The translations under genes and the position numbers were made by a program. From Rubrivivax albus (lineage in GTDB: Bacteria; Pseudomonadota; Gammaproteobacteria; Burkholderiales; Burkholderiaceae_C): a stretch of DNA of 64,000 nt. Under the pieces are notes generated by a model that worked only from the letters and a program-made list of their open reading frames with translations, did not search any database and was not told the DNA's origin. Shown here one piece after another: positions 45,605 through 55,165 of this stretch. The DNA is taken from positions 62,001 through 126,000 of the forward strand of contig NZ_SACT01000005.1 of the NCBI RefSeq assembly GCF_004016515.1, written 5' to 3'. Numbering within the stretch: position 1 is the stretch's first letter; the number at the start of each line of letters is the position of its first letter.

Positions 45605-45628
45605 ATGCTTGCCAAGAACCGATCGTGC

Positions 45629-46789
45629 TCAGGGCTTCATGTAGTCCGACACCACCTTCCAGCGCTGGCCCTGCAGCTGCGACAGCCGCGAGGTGTCGTT
45701 GCCCAGGCGCTTGGTGGCGGTGAACGTGGCCGGCGGGCTGCCGAAGATGTCGGCCGGGATGGTCATCGAGTCCATCGCCTTGATGAAGCTGTCCACCGTC
45801 AGGTTCGGACCAGCCTTCTGCGCCGCCTTGGCAAAGGCATCGATGGCGTTGTAGCCATAGACGGAGAAGACGGTGGGGTCCTCGTTGAACTTGGTCTTGT
45901 ACTTCTTGGCCCAGAAGCTGATGGCCGGCGAGGCGTCGTCCAGGTAGGGATGCTGCGACGTGTGGGTGGCATACAGGCCGTCCATGGCGGCGCCGCCGAG
46001 CTTGTGGATCAGGTCGGTATACGACGCGCTCGAACCCAGGAACGTCGGGCTGAAGCCCAGCTTGCGTGCGGTGGCGATGCCCCCGATGGTCTCGCGGATG
46101 ATGGTGCCCATCACCACCATGTCGCAGCCGGCCGACTGCAGCTTGGCCATCTGCGACGAGAAGTCGGTGGCGCCGCGCTTGTACGAGGTCTTCTCGGTCA
46201 TCTCCATGCCGGCGGCCTTGAGACCATCCTCGGCGCCGCGCAGCACCTCCAGGCCGAACTCGTCGTCCTGGTACATCGAGCAGACCTTCTTGGCGCCCTT
46301 CTCCTTGGCCAGCTTCGGTGCGGCGATGCGCATCTGGTCGTAGTACGTCGCGGCGAACGCGTACTTGAGCTTGTGGAAGGGGTCGTACATCTGCCGCGCC
46401 GCAGTCACCGGAAAGAAGTTGAAGACGTTCTTCTGGAACTGCACCGGCATCGCGGCCATGTTCTGCGCGGTGCCAATGTGGCCGATCATCGCGAAGATCT
46501 TGTCGCTGTTGACCAGCTTCTGCGCCGCCAGCACGGCCTTCTTGGGGTCGTAGGCCGAATCCTCGACCTGCAGCTTGAGCTGGCGGCCGTTCACGCCCCC
46601 GAGCTCGTTGATCTCGTCGACGGCCAGCAGCATGCCCAGGCGCACCTGCTTGCCGAAACCGGCGATGGGGCCGGAGAGATCCTGGATCGAGCCCAGCATG
46701 ATCTCGTTCTTGCTGACACCCTGGGTCTGTGCCCAGGTGCTGCCCACGGCCATCGCGGCGGCGATGGCAACCAGGTGGCGGATCTTCAT
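45629..46789 (-). CDS. ABC transporter periplasmic binding protein (LivK type)
   Basis: 386 residues: a signal peptide ([20 protein letters not shown], cut after WAQ) and a type-I periplasmic binding fold ([40 protein letters not shown], and [20 protein letters not shown] near the end). The ATG follows AAGGAG. It is the last gene of a cluster with livHMGF and an acyl-CoA synthetase. That suggests a carboxylic acid, perhaps aromatic or fatty, rather than a branched-chain amino acid. The ligand is not known. Confidence 0.88.
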   Translation of the reverse strand: MKIRHLVAIAAAMAVGSTWAQTQGVSKNEIMLGSIQDLSGPIAGFGKQVRLGMLLAVDEINELGGVNGRQLKLQVEDSAYDPKKAVLAAQKLVNSDKIFAMIGHIGTAQNMAAMPVQFQKNVFNFFPVTAARQMYDPFHKLKYAFAATYYDQMRIAAPKLAKEKGAKKVCSMYQDDEFGLEVLRGAEDGLKAAGMEMTEKTSYKRGATDFSSQMAKLQSAGCDMVVMGTIIRETIGGIATARKLGFSPTFLGSSASYTDLIHKLGGAAMDGLYATHTSQHPYLDDASPAISFWAKKYKTKFNEDPTVFSVYGYNAIDAFAKAAQKAGPNLTVDSFIKAMDSMTIPADIFGSPPATFTATKRLGNDTSRLSQLQGQRWKVVSDYMKP

Positions 46790-46878
46790 CTCAGGTCTCC
46801 TTCGAAGGGTCGAACGGCACGATGGTCGCACCGGGCGGGACGGCTTCCCATTGGCGTTAGTGCTGAATCGGGCCCCGG

Positions 46879-48735
46879 TCAGCCGGCGTACATGGCCTCG
46901 ATCTGCGGGGCGTACTTCTTCTGCACCAGCTTGCGCTTGAGCTTCATCGTCGGCGTGAGTTCCTCGTCCTCGGCCGTGAGCTGGGCGTCGATGAGGTGGA
47001 ACTTCTTGATCTGCTCGACGCGGGCGAACTTCTTGTTCACGCGGTCGATCTCGGCCTGGATCAGCGCCCGCACCTCCGGCGCGCGCGTCAGGCTGGCGTA
47101 GTTGCTGAAGGGCACGTCGTTGTCCTGCGCGTACTTCTCGACGTTCTCCTGGTCGATCATGATCAGGACCACGAGGTACGGTCGTGCGTCGCCGATCACC
47201 ACGGCGTCGGTCACGTAGGGCGAGAACTTCAGCTCGTTCTCGATCTCGGTGGGCGTGACGTTCTTGCCGCCGGCCGTGATGATGATGTCCTTCATCCGGT
47301 CGGTGATGCGGAAGGTGCCTTCGGCATCAACCTGACCCACGTCGCCGGTGTGCAGCCAGCCGTCCTTGTCGATGGTCTCGGCCGTCTTCTCCGGCTGGTT
47401 CAGGTAGCCCGTGAAGACGTTGGGGCCGCGCACCAGGATCTCGCCGGTGACCTCGTCGATGCGCACCTCGTTGTACGGCGCCGCGATGCCGATGCGGCCG
47501 GGGCGGATGCGGTCAACCGGCGTGTAGGTGCTGATGCCGCCGGTCTCGGTCATGCCCCAGACCTCGGCCATCGGCACGCCCAGGGCCATGTACCAGCGCA
47601 CCAGGTCGGGCGAGATCGGCGCGGCGCCGGTGATGCAGGCGCGCGCGCGGTGGATGCCGATGAGCTTGCGCACGTTGTCCAGCACCAGCAGCCGCGCCAG
47701 GCGGAACTTCAGCTTCAGGCTACCCGGCACCGGCTGGCCGGCCATCACCTTGTCCACCACCTGCATGCCGGTGGCCACGCCCCAGGCGTAGGCCAGCTGC
47801 TGCAGGCGGCCGGATTCCTTGATAGCGATCGTCACCGCCGAATAGAACTTCTCCCACACCCGCGGCACGGCCACGGCCACCGTGGGGGCGATCTCGCGCA
47901 CGTTCTCCGGCACGGTCTCCGGGTTCTCGACGAAGTTCAGCTTCGAGCCGGTGTACATGCAGAAGTACTCGCCGCCCATGCGCTCGGCGATGTGGCACAG
48001 CGGCAGGAAGCACATGCGCTCGTCCTGCTCGTCCTGGCCGCCGGTCAGGTTGTAGCCGCGCATCGACGTGACGAGCGTGCGATGGCTGTGCATCGCGCCC
48101 TTGGGCTTGCCGGTGGTGCCCGAGGTGTAGACCAGGATGGCCAGGTCGTCAGGCTGCACGGCAGACACCCGCTGCGCGATCGCGTCGGGATGCTGCTGCC
48201 GGTGCGCGCGGCCGAGTTCGCGCAGCGCCTCGAGCGAGATCACGCCGTCGTCCTGGAGATCGTGCAGGCCTTCCATGTCGAAGACCACGATCTTGCGCAG
48301 CAGCGGCAGCTGCGCGCGCACCTCCAGCGCCTTGTCGAGCTGCTCGTCGTTCTCGACGAACAGCACCACGGTGCGCGAGTCCTCGCAGAGGTAGTGCACC
48401 TGCGACGCGGCGTCGGTGGGGTAGATGCCGGAACTGACGCCGCCGCAGCTGAGCACGCCCAGGTCGGCCAGCACCCATTCGACGACCGTGTTCGACAGGA
48501 TGGAGACCGTCTCACCGCGCTCGAAGCCCAGCGCCATCAGGCCGTGGGCGATCTCGGTCACCGCATCGGCCACCCGCTGCCAGGTCCAGGCGCGCCAGAT
48601 GCCCAGGTCCTTCTCGCGCAGCCAGGTCTGGTCGGCGCGCTGCTTCGCCGCGTTCCAGAAGATCGCCGGCACCGTCTCGCCGGGCACGACGATGGTCTCG
48701 ATCCGCCGAGGCTGCACATCCCAGAGGTTGGACAT
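46879..48735 (-). CDS. Long-chain fatty acid-CoA ligase type AMP-forming enzyme
   Basis: 618 residues of the ANL superfamily, similar to bacterial FadD15 and eukaryotic-type long-chain synthetases. AMP-binding loop ILVYTSGTTGKPKGAMHSHR, motif AEVWGMTETGGISTY and WLHTGDVGQVDAEGTFRITD followed by KDIIITAGGKNVTP are all intact. It sits between livF (11 bp upstream) and the binding-protein gene. It probably activates the acid brought in by that transporter. The chain-length preference cannot be read from the sequence. Confidence 0.88.
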   Translation of the reverse strand: MSNLWDVQPRRIETIVVPGETVPAIFWNAAKQRADQTWLREKDLGIWRAWTWQRVADAVTEIAHGLMALGFERGETVSILSNTVVEWVLADLGVLSCGGVSSGIYPTDAASQVHYLCEDSRTVVLFVENDEQLDKALEVRAQLPLLRKIVVFDMEGLHDLQDDGVISLEALRELGRAHRQQHPDAIAQRVSAVQPDDLAILVYTSGTTGKPKGAMHSHRTLVTSMRGYNLTGGQDEQDERMCFLPLCHIAERMGGEYFCMYTGSKLNFVENPETVPENVREIAPTVAVAVPRVWEKFYSAVTIAIKESGRLQQLAYAWGVATGMQVVDKVMAGQPVPGSLKLKFRLARLLVLDNVRKLIGIHRARACITGAAPISPDLVRWYMALGVPMAEVWGMTETGGISTYTPVDRIRPGRIGIAAPYNEVRIDEVTGEILVRGPNVFTGYLNQPEKTAETIDKDGWLHTGDVGQVDAEGTFRITDRMKDIIITAGGKNVTPTEIENELKFSPYVTDAVVIGDARPYLVVLIMIDQENVEKYAQDNDVPFSNYASLTRAPEVRALIQAEIDRVNKKFARVEQIKKFHLIDAQLTAEDEELTPTMKLKRKLVQKKYAPQIEAMYAG

Positions 48736-48746
48736 CGTGGTTCTCC

Positions 48747-49529
48747 TCAGCGCCAGGTCTTCTTCTTCTTCCAGCGCCGCTCGCCGCGCACGCCCTCTTC
48801 CTTCATGCCGAGGTAGAACTCCTTGACATCCTCCTTCTCGCGCAGCACGGCGCAGCGGTCCTCCATCACGATGCGGCCGTTCTCCAGCACATAGCCGTAG
48901 TCGGCCACGTTGAGCGCCATGTTCGCGTTCTGCTCCACCAGCAGGATGGTGGTGCCACGCTCGCGGTTGATGCGCACGACGATCTCGAAGATCTCCTTGG
49001 TGAGCTTGGGGCTCAGGCCCAGGCTGGGCTCGTCGAGCAGGATCATCTGCGGCGAGGCCACCAGCGCGCGGGCGATGGCCAGCATCTGCTGCTGGCCACC
49101 GGACAGCAGGCCCGCGTCCTGGCGCTCGCGCTCGCGCAGGATCGGGAAGTAGGTCATCGCCGCCTCGATGTCGCGCGCCACGGCGTCGCGATCGCTGCGC
49201 GTGTAGGCGCCCATCAGCAGGTTGTCGTGCACCGAGAGCAGCGGGAACACCTCGCGGCCCTCGGGGACGTGGCTCAGGCCACGGCGCACCACGTCGGCCG
49301 GGTCCTTCGCGGTGATGTTCTCGCCGCGGAAGTGGATGCTGCCGCGGTTGGGGTCGATGATGCCGGAGATGGTCTTGAGGATGGTGGACTTGCCCGCGCC
49401 GTTACTGCCGAGCACGGTGGCGATCTCGCCCTGGCGCACCTTCAGGCTCACGCCCCGGATGGCCTTGATGGGGCCGTAGGCGCTCTCGACGTTGGAGAGG
49501 ACCAGGATCTCCTCGGCACCCTGGCTCAT
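48747..49529 (-). CDS. livF: ABC transporter ATPase (LivF type)
   Basis: 260 residues. Walker A GSNGAGKST, signature LSGGQQQMLAIARAL, Walker B MILLDEPSLGLSP, and the family C-terminal VLENGRIVMED. A basic tail (RRWKKKKTWR) exceeds the usual ~235 residues. Starts at an ATG overlapping the livG stop (ATGA). Confidence 0.93.
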   Translation of the reverse strand: MSQGAEEILVLSNVESAYGPIKAIRGVSLKVRQGEIATVLGSNGAGKSTILKTISGIIDPNRGSIHFRGENITAKDPADVVRRGLSHVPEGREVFPLLSVHDNLLMGAYTRSDRDAVARDIEAAMTYFPILRERERQDAGLLSGGQQQMLAIARALVASPQMILLDEPSLGLSPKLTKEIFEIVVRINRERGTTILLVEQNANMALNVADYGYVLENGRIVMEDRCAVLREKEDVKEFYLGMKEEGVRGERRWKKKKTWR

Positions 49530-50326
49530 GCCGGCCTCCGCAACGACGCCACGTCCTCGGCCGTGCCCAGGTAGGCCTCGATCACGCCCGGATGCGCCTG
49601 CACCTCGGCCGGCGTGCCCATCGCCAGCACCTGACCCTGGTTCATCGCCAGCACGCGGTCGGACACGCTGGAGACCAGCGACATGTCGTGCTCCACCATC
49701 AGCACCGTGATGCCGAACTCGCGCCGGATGTCGTCGATCCAGAACGCCATGTCCTGGGTCTCCTCGACGTTCAGGCCCGACGAGGGCTCGTCCAGCAGCA
49801 GCAGCTTCGGCTCCGCGCACAGCGCGCGGGCCAGTTCCACCACCTTGCGCACGCCATAGGGCAGACCGGCGATGAGCGATTCGCGGTGGTGCTGCAGGTC
49901 CAGGAAGTCGATCACGCGCTCGACCTTCTCACGGTCGTCGAGGGCCGCTCGGCGTGCCTTCGGCGTGAACAGCAGGTCGTCCAGCAGGTTCGTGCGACGG
50001 TGCGTGTGGCGGCCGATCAGCAGGTTCTGCAGCACGCTGGCGTGCTCGAACAGCTCGATGTTCTGGAACGTGCGCGCGATGCCCAGGCTGGCAACGGCAT
50101 GCGGCGGCTGCGCCGTGAGGTCCATCCCGTCGTACTGGATGCGCCCGCTGGTGGGCGTGTAGATGCGGCTGATGAGGTTGAAGACCGTGGTCTTGCCGGC
50201 ACCGTTGGGGCCGATCAGCGTGAACACCTCGCCGCGCTTCACGTCGAAGCTGACACGGTCGACCGCCAGCACGCCGCCGAAGCGCACGCTGATGTCCTGG
50301 GCCGACAGAAGAAAATCGCCGCTCAT
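49526..50326 (-). CDS. livG: ABC transporter ATPase (LivG type)
   Basis: 266 residues. Walker A GPNGAGKTT, signature region LPYGVRKVVELARAL (LPYG in place of LSGGQ is usual for LivG), Walker B LLLLDEPSSGLN and the C-terminal LAMGTPAEVQAHPGVIEAYL. Four-base overlaps with both livM and livF. Confidence 0.94.
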   Translation of the reverse strand: MSGDFLLSAQDISVRFGGVLAVDRVSFDVKRGEVFTLIGPNGAGKTTVFNLISRIYTPTSGRIQYDGMDLTAQPPHAVASLGIARTFQNIELFEHASVLQNLLIGRHTHRRTNLLDDLLFTPKARRAALDDREKVERVIDFLDLQHHRESLIAGLPYGVRKVVELARALCAEPKLLLLDEPSSGLNVEETQDMAFWIDDIRREFGITVLMVEHDMSLVSSVSDRVLAMNQGQVLAMGTPAEVQAHPGVIEAYLGTAEDVASLRRPA

Positions 50327-51399
50327 TTCAATCGATCCGACTTCTGGAACGATTTCTGCCGCTTGAACATGCCCTTGCGGTAGAACGGGAACACTTGGAA
50401 GAAGGTGCGGACCTTCAGCCAGCGGCCATACAGGCCCATGGGTTCGAAGAGCACGAAGGCCACGAGCACGATGCCATAGACCGTGCTCTGAAGACCTGGC
50501 GCCTCACCGATGGCAGGAGGGAGCCAGTCCTTGCCCAGCGCGATCAGCTGCGGCATGGTGATCAGGAAGATCGCGCCCAGGAAGGCGCCATGCACCGACC
50601 CGAGCCCGCCGATGACCACCATCAGAAGCAGGTCGATCGACTGGATGATGCTGAACTGCTCTGGCGACAGGAATTGGATCTTGTGCGCGTACAGGGCGCC
50701 GCCCAGCCCGGCCAGTGCAGCCGAGAGCGCAAAGGACAGCGTCTTGTAGCGCGCCAGATGGATGCCCATGCTCTGCGCAGAGATCTCGGAATCCCGGATG
50801 GCCACGAAGGCACGCCCGGTGGGCGAACGCAACAGGTTCAGGATCGCCAGCGTAGACAGCACCGCGATCACCAGGCACAGGAAGTAGAAGCCGGTGCCGG
50901 AGTCGATCTGCCAACTGCCGATGGCGGGCGGGTTGACGAACAGGCCGGCATTGCCACCCGTCACGTGCTCCCAGCGCGCGAAGACCTCCTCGACGACGAA
51001 GCCGAAGGCCAGCGTGGCAATGCCCAGGTAGATGCCCTTCACACGCAGCGCCGGCATGCCGACGACCACGCCCACCAGCGCCGACAGCAGCCCCGCCGCC
51101 GCGAGCGCGATCGGGAACGGCACGCCCATGTTGTTGAGCACCGCCTGCGTGTACGCACCGACGCCGAGGAAGGCAGCGTGTCCGATGGAGAACAGCCCGG
51201 TGAAACCGGCCAGCAGCATCAGGCCCAGACCCACCACCGCATAGATCAGCACGAAGGTCAGCTGCGCCAGCCAGTACTCCGGCAGAAGCCACGGCGACAG
51301 CGCCAGGAACACGCCGAGCGCGGAGTACCAGAACACATGGCCGCCGTGCTTGGCCAGGCGCACGTCCTGCTCGTAGCTGGTCTTGAAGATGAACCGCAT
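50323..51399 (-). CDS. livM: ABC transporter permease (LivM type)
   Basis: 358-residue inner-membrane subunit with about nine helices. Family motifs: LTFVLIYAVVGLGLMLLAGF, TGLFSIGHAAFLGVGAYTQA, MGIHLARYKTLSFALSAALA, ALYAHKIQFLSPEQFSI. The last ~25 residues are basic and outside the fold. Overlaps livG by four bases and follows livH by 7 bp. Confidence 0.94.
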   Translation of the reverse strand: MRFIFKTSYEQDVRLAKHGGHVFWYSALGVFLALSPWLLPEYWLAQLTFVLIYAVVGLGLMLLAGFTGLFSIGHAAFLGVGAYTQAVLNNMGVPFPIALAAAGLLSALVGVVVGMPALRVKGIYLGIATLAFGFVVEEVFARWEHVTGGNAGLFVNPPAIGSWQIDSGTGFYFLCLVIAVLSTLAILNLLRSPTGRAFVAIRDSEISAQSMGIHLARYKTLSFALSAALAGLGGALYAHKIQFLSPEQFSIIQSIDLLLMVVIGGLGSVHGAFLGAIFLITMPQLIALGKDWLPPAIGEAPGLQSTVYGIVLVAFVLFEPMGLYGRWLKVRTFFQVFPFYRKGMFKRQKSFQKSDRLK

Positions 51400-51406
51400 G
51401 CGACCC

Positions 51407-52312
51407 TCAGACCTTCTTGCGCAGCGATTCGCCGAACAGCCCGTTGGGCCTGACCATCAGCATCACGAGCACGACCACGTAGGCGGCGATGTCCTTCACG
51501 CCCTCGGGCAGGTAGAAGCCGGCCAGCGACTCGACGATCCCGATGATCAGCCCGCCGACGATGGCGCCCGGCAGGCTGCCGAATCCACCCACCACCGCGG
51601 CCGGGAAGGCCTTCAGGCCGATGAAGCCCATGTTGGCGTGCACGAAGGTGATGGGCGCCAGCAGCAGGCCGGCGATGGCCGCCACCGCCGCCGCCAGGCC
51701 CCACACCATGCCGTTGAGCCGCTTGACCGGGATGCCCATGTAATACGCCGCCAGCTGGTTCTGCGACGCGGCCTGCATCGCGATACCGATGCGGCTGTAG
51801 CGGAACAGCGCGAACAGCGCCCCGCAGAGGATGGCAGTGACCACGATCACCACCACCTGCTCGACGTTGAACACCAGTCCGCCCAGGCGCCAGATCTGGT
51901 CCTTGTAGGGCACCGGCAGCACGTGCGTCTCGGTGCCGATGCCGGGGATCATGGTGATGAGGCCACGCGCGATATAGCCGATGCCGATGGTCAGCATCAC
52001 GATGGAGAACGCCGGCTGGCCCAGGATGGGCCGGATCACGGCGCGCTCGGCCAGCATGCCGAAGGCAGCCATCGCGGCGATGGCGGACAGCACGGCCAAC
52101 CAGAAGGGCCAGCCGAGGAAGGTCATCAGCGCCAAGCCGCAGAAGGCGCCCAGCATCATCAGGTCGCCCTGGGCGAAGCTGACGGTCTCGGTGGCCTTGT
52201 AGATGAGCACGAAGCCCAGTGCGATCAGGCCGTAGATGCAGCCTTGCGCGATGCCGCTGATGATCAGCTGGACCAGTTGCAACCCATCCCCCTGCGCTGC
52301 CGAACGGCCCAT
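51407..52312 (-). CDS. livH: ABC transporter permease (LivH type)
   Basis: 301-residue partner permease. IISGIAQGCIYGLIALGFVL, ETVSFAQGDLMMLGAF and AAVVGGFGSLPGAIVGGLI are typical. ATG at 52312 chosen; a TTG at 52333 would add 7 residues. First gene of the transporter operon. The 138 bp upstream separate it from nlpD and hold no rpoS. Confidence 0.92.
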   Translation of the reverse strand: MGRSAAQGDGLQLVQLIISGIAQGCIYGLIALGFVLIYKATETVSFAQGDLMMLGAFCGLALMTFLGWPFWLAVLSAIAAMAAFGMLAERAVIRPILGQPAFSIVMLTIGIGYIARGLITMIPGIGTETHVLPVPYKDQIWRLGGLVFNVEQVVVIVVTAILCGALFALFRYSRIGIAMQAASQNQLAAYYMGIPVKRLNGMVWGLAAAVAAIAGLLLAPITFVHANMGFIGLKAFPAAVVGGFGSLPGAIVGGLIIGIVESLAGFYLPEGVKDIAAYVVVLVMLMVRPNGLFGESLRKKV

Positions 52313-52449
52313 TGCCGTCCGTGTCGAAGCCAACGCATGCTAGCGGCCGAGGCCCGCTGCATCACTTCAGGGAAACGCTGACGCCTGCGTGACACCGCGG
52401 CTCCGGCGTGGAACGCCTCGGCGCGCGATGACCGCGCCGATGGGGCGCG

Positions 52450-53340
52450 TCAACGCGGCGGCAGAAAGCGTGTGGGGTCCACCGGCTTGCCGAGGCGCCG
52501 GATCTCGAAGTGCAGCTGCACGCGCTCCGCATCGCTGGAGCCCATCTCGGCGATCTTCTGGCCACGACGCACCACCTGGTCCTCCTTCACCAGCAAGGCC
52601 TGGTTGTGCGCGTAGGCGCTCAGGTAGGTGGCGTTGTGCTTGACGATGACCAGATTGCCGTAGCCACGCAGGCCCGAACCGGCGTAGACAACGCGGCCGT
52701 CGGCGGCCGCCAGCACGGGATCTCCGGCTTGGCCGCCGATGGCCACGCCCTTGGTCCGGGCCTCGTCGAAGCCGCGCAGGACCGCACCGGTCGCCGGCCA
52801 CTGCCAGGCCAGTCCATCCTCGGCGTCCCGGGTGGCCGCCGTCGACGCGGCTGCGGGCGGAGGCGTCGTCGGTGCGGCTGCGGTTGCCGTGCCACCTGCC
52901 GCACCGGCTGCGGACGGCAGCGGCTTGGCATCGGCACGTGCCGGTGGTGCCACGGCCTGGGTCACGGCCGCGCCGGGCGCAGGCTCGGGCGGCGCCACCC
53001 GCAACACCTGACCCACCTCCAGTGCGTTCGGATTCTCCAGCCCGCTCCAGCGCGCGATGTCGCGCCAGTTCTGTCCGGTCTCCAGGCCGATGCGGATCAG
53101 CGTGTCGCCAGGCCTGACCACGTAGGACCCCGCCGCCACGCGCGCGGTCTCGTCCGGCTGCGTGGCCGGTTTCATCGGTTCGGCGACGGCCGGCAAGGAC
53201 GCCGCAGGCGCAGGCGCCGTGGCCACGACAGGCGGCCGCGAGACGGTGCCCCGCTCCTCGACCGGGGCCCGGTGCCTGGGCGACGTGCAGGCGGCCAGCG
53301 TGATCGCTGCGCCCGCCAGGGCGATAGTCAGAGGTCTCAT
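52450..53340 (-). CDS. nlpD: NlpD-type lipoprotein with LysM and inactive LytM domain
   Basis: Activator of cell-separation amidases in E. coli. 296 residues: lipoprotein signal MRPLTIALAGAAITLAAC, LysM (YVVRPGDTLIRIGLETGQNW), a Pro/Ala/Thr-rich linker (about 120-175) and an M23/LytM domain. The zinc ligands are mostly gone: HxxxD is replaced (TKGVA) and the final HLH reads QLH, so it is a non-catalytic activator. Overlaps pcm (ATGA). rpoS, the usual next gene, is missing. Confidence 0.93.
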   Translation of the reverse strand: MRPLTIALAGAAITLAACTSPRHRAPVEERGTVSRPPVVATAPAPAASLPAVAEPMKPATQPDETARVAAGSYVVRPGDTLIRIGLETGQNWRDIARWSGLENPNALEVGQVLRVAPPEPAPGAAVTQAVAPPARADAKPLPSAAGAAGGTATAAAPTTPPPAAASTAATRDAEDGLAWQWPATGAVLRGFDEARTKGVAIGGQAGDPVLAAADGRVVYAGSGLRGYGNLVIVKHNATYLSAYAHNQALLVKEDQVVRRGQKIAEMGSSDAERVQLHFEIRRLGKPVDPTRFLPPR

Positions 53341-54140
53341 TCCACGCCGGATTTTAAAGGGACGAACAGCACCGTCTCGCAGCGTTGCCGCAGGTAACGT
53401 TCACCGTCACGGTCGATCACGACCAGCGCCTGCTGTGCACCCTGGTGCACCGGCGCCACCAGGCGCCCACCGTCGGCCAGTTGCGCCAGCCAGGCCGGCG
53501 GCACGTCCTCGCCACCGGCGGCAGCAACGATGGTGTCGTACGGTGCCTGCGGCGCGTGACCGATGCGGCCGTCGCCCCAGACCAGGCGCACGCGAGGGCG
53601 CCCTGCATCGTCGGCCAGGTTGGCACGAGCCTTCTCGTGCAAGGGCTGCAGCCGCTCGATCGACACCACGCTGCGCCCCAGCCGGGCGAGCAGCGCGGAC
53701 TGGTAGCCGCAGCCGGTGCCGATCTCCAGCACCCGGCCCAGCGACCCGCGCTGCCGCGCAGCGGCAGAGGCCAGCGCGAGGGCCAGCATGCGCGCCACGA
53801 CCGAGGGCTTGGAAATCGTCTGCCCGAGGCCGATGGGCAGGCTCGTGTCCTCGTAGGCCTGGGTGGCCAGGGCGCTGTCGACGTACCGGTGCCGCAGGAC
53901 ATCGCCGAAGGCCGCCAGCACCTGCTCGTCACTGATGCCATCGGCCCGCAAGCGCTGCACCATGCGGGCCCGCACGGCGGCCGAGTCCAGGCCCAGCCCG
54001 GTGGGCGTACTGCGCCTCGCGGCTTCGCGCGCCGCATCGGCCAACGGGCGTTGGGGCCGACTCAGTGGCGGCGCCGCCCCAGGGCGGGCAGTCGGCGCCG
54101 CCAGCACGGCCGGGAATCGACGTTTCGGCGGCGGGGTCAA
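53337..54140 (-). CDS. pcm: Protein-L-isoaspartate O-methyltransferase
   Basis: Repairs isoaspartyl residues in aged proteins. 267 residues from a TTG start; the first ~45 residues are a Pro/Ala/Arg-rich extension not needed for the fold, so a later start is possible. Core motifs: LPIGLGQTISKPSVVARML, SAM site VLEIGTGCGYQSALLARLG, VSIERLQPL and VWGDGRIGHAPQAPYDTIVA. Lies between surE and nlpD in the conserved order. Confidence 0.93.
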   Translation of the reverse strand: MTPPPKRRFPAVLAAPTARPGAAPPLSRPQRPLADAAREAARRSTPTGLGLDSAAVRARMVQRLRADGISDEQVLAAFGDVLRHRYVDSALATQAYEDTSLPIGLGQTISKPSVVARMLALALASAAARQRGSLGRVLEIGTGCGYQSALLARLGRSVVSIERLQPLHEKARANLADDAGRPRVRLVWGDGRIGHAPQAPYDTIVAAAGGEDVPPAWLAQLADGGRLVAPVHQGAQQALVVIDRDGERYLRQRCETVLFVPLKSGVE

Positions 54141-54198
54141 TCCGCGTCCCCATGCAAGGTCGGCGGTGCAGCCGTGAGCCCTGCGCGGCGGCAGGCCC

Positions 54199-54954
54199 TC
54201 AAGCCCGGCTCCGCGCCAGGCGTGTGGCCCAGACCCCCAGCCGGGCGTGGTCGGTCAGGTCCACCTGCAGCGGCGTGATCGACACCTGCCCCTTCGCCGC
54301 GGCATGGAAGTCCGTGCCCTCGCCGGCCTCCCGCGCATCGCCCGCAGGGCCGATCCAGTAGAGCGGGTCGCCACGCGGGCTGTCCTGGCGGATGACCGGC
54401 TCGCTAGCGTGACGGCGCCCCAGCCGCGTGACGTGCCGCGGCAGCGCGTCGGCGTCGGGTCGGTTGGGGACGTTGACGTTGAGCAGCCACGGGCCGTCTG
54501 GCATGCCGCCACCGAGCAGTTCGTCGATCACCGCACGCGCCGTGCGTGCCGCGGCGTCCAGGTGCTGCCAGCCCTTGTCCACCAGCGAGAACGCGATGGC
54601 CGGGATGCCGAACAGGTAGCCCTCCATCGCAGCGGCCACGGTGCCCGAATACAGCGTGTCGTCGCCCATGTTGGCACCGTTGTTGATGCCCGAGAGCACC
54701 AGGTCCGGGCGGCGCGGCAGCAGCCCCGTGAGCGCCACGTGCACGCAGTCCGACGGCGTGCCGTTGACCACCCGCCAGCCGGCCGGGTTCTCGAACACCG
54801 ACAGCGGCCGGGTCAGCGTCAGCGCGTTCGACGTACCGCTGGCGTTCTGCTCCGGCGCCACGACGTCGATCGTGCCCAGGCCTTCACACGCCGCCACCAG
54901 GGCGGCAATGCCGGGCGCGAGGTAGCCATCGTCGTTGGCGATCAGGATGTGCAT
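54199..54954 (-). CDS. surE: 5'/3'-nucleotidase SurE
   Basis: Stationary-phase phosphatase acting on nucleoside monophosphates and short polyphosphate. 251 residues, [19 protein letters not shown] with the metal-binding Asp pair, [14 protein letters not shown], and [23 protein letters not shown] at 54954 lies 6 nt after TACAAT, so the message may be leaderless. First gene of surE-pcm-nlpD. Confidence 0.97.
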   Translation of the reverse strand: MHILIANDDGYLAPGIAALVAACEGLGTIDVVAPEQNASGTSNALTLTRPLSVFENPAGWRVVNGTPSDCVHVALTGLLPRRPDLVLSGINNGANMGDDTLYSGTVAAAMEGYLFGIPAIAFSLVDKGWQHLDAAARTARAVIDELLGGGMPDGPWLLNVNVPNRPDADALPRHVTRLGRRHASEPVIRQDSPRGDPLYWIGPAGDAREAGEGTDFHAAAKGQVSITPLQVDLTDHARLGVWATRLARSRA

Positions 54955-54960
54955 GGCCTC

Positions 54961-54966
54961 ATTGTA
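54961..54966 (-). promoter_or_regulatory. surE -10 box, leaderless spacing
   Basis: TACAAT on the minus strand, followed by GAGGCC and the surE ATG. GAGG is too near the ATG (2 nt) to act as a normal ribosome site. Confidence 0.45.
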
Positions 54967-55014
54967 GGGATCGCGAATGATCGGCACGCCGAGCCACCCC
55001 CAAGGGTGCGAGTC

Positions 55015-55040
55015 GCGCAGGGCACTGCCTGCGCTAGGAT
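55015..55040 (+). promoter_or_regulatory. Inverted repeat before a -10 box of the response regulator gene
   Basis: GCGCAGG-N6-CCTGCGC (55015-55034) directly abuts TAGGAT (55035-55040), a fair -10 box. The repeat covers the -35 region, as an activator or autoregulator site would. The leader to the ATG would be about 120 nt. Confidence 0.35.
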
Positions 55041-55165
55041 CAATGGCTTTCCAGCCATGGCTCGAGAAGGGCCGGGAATCCGTGCTGCCGCAGCCGTTCG
55101 AGGTCGCTGGACGACCCTCGAACAGCCCCGAGAAGTCCGCACGGCAGATTCCTGAGGAGAACACG

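Noticed and set aside
52313..52449. Possible rpoS remnant after nlpD
   Set aside because: No sigma-factor region is readable in any frame in this short gap.
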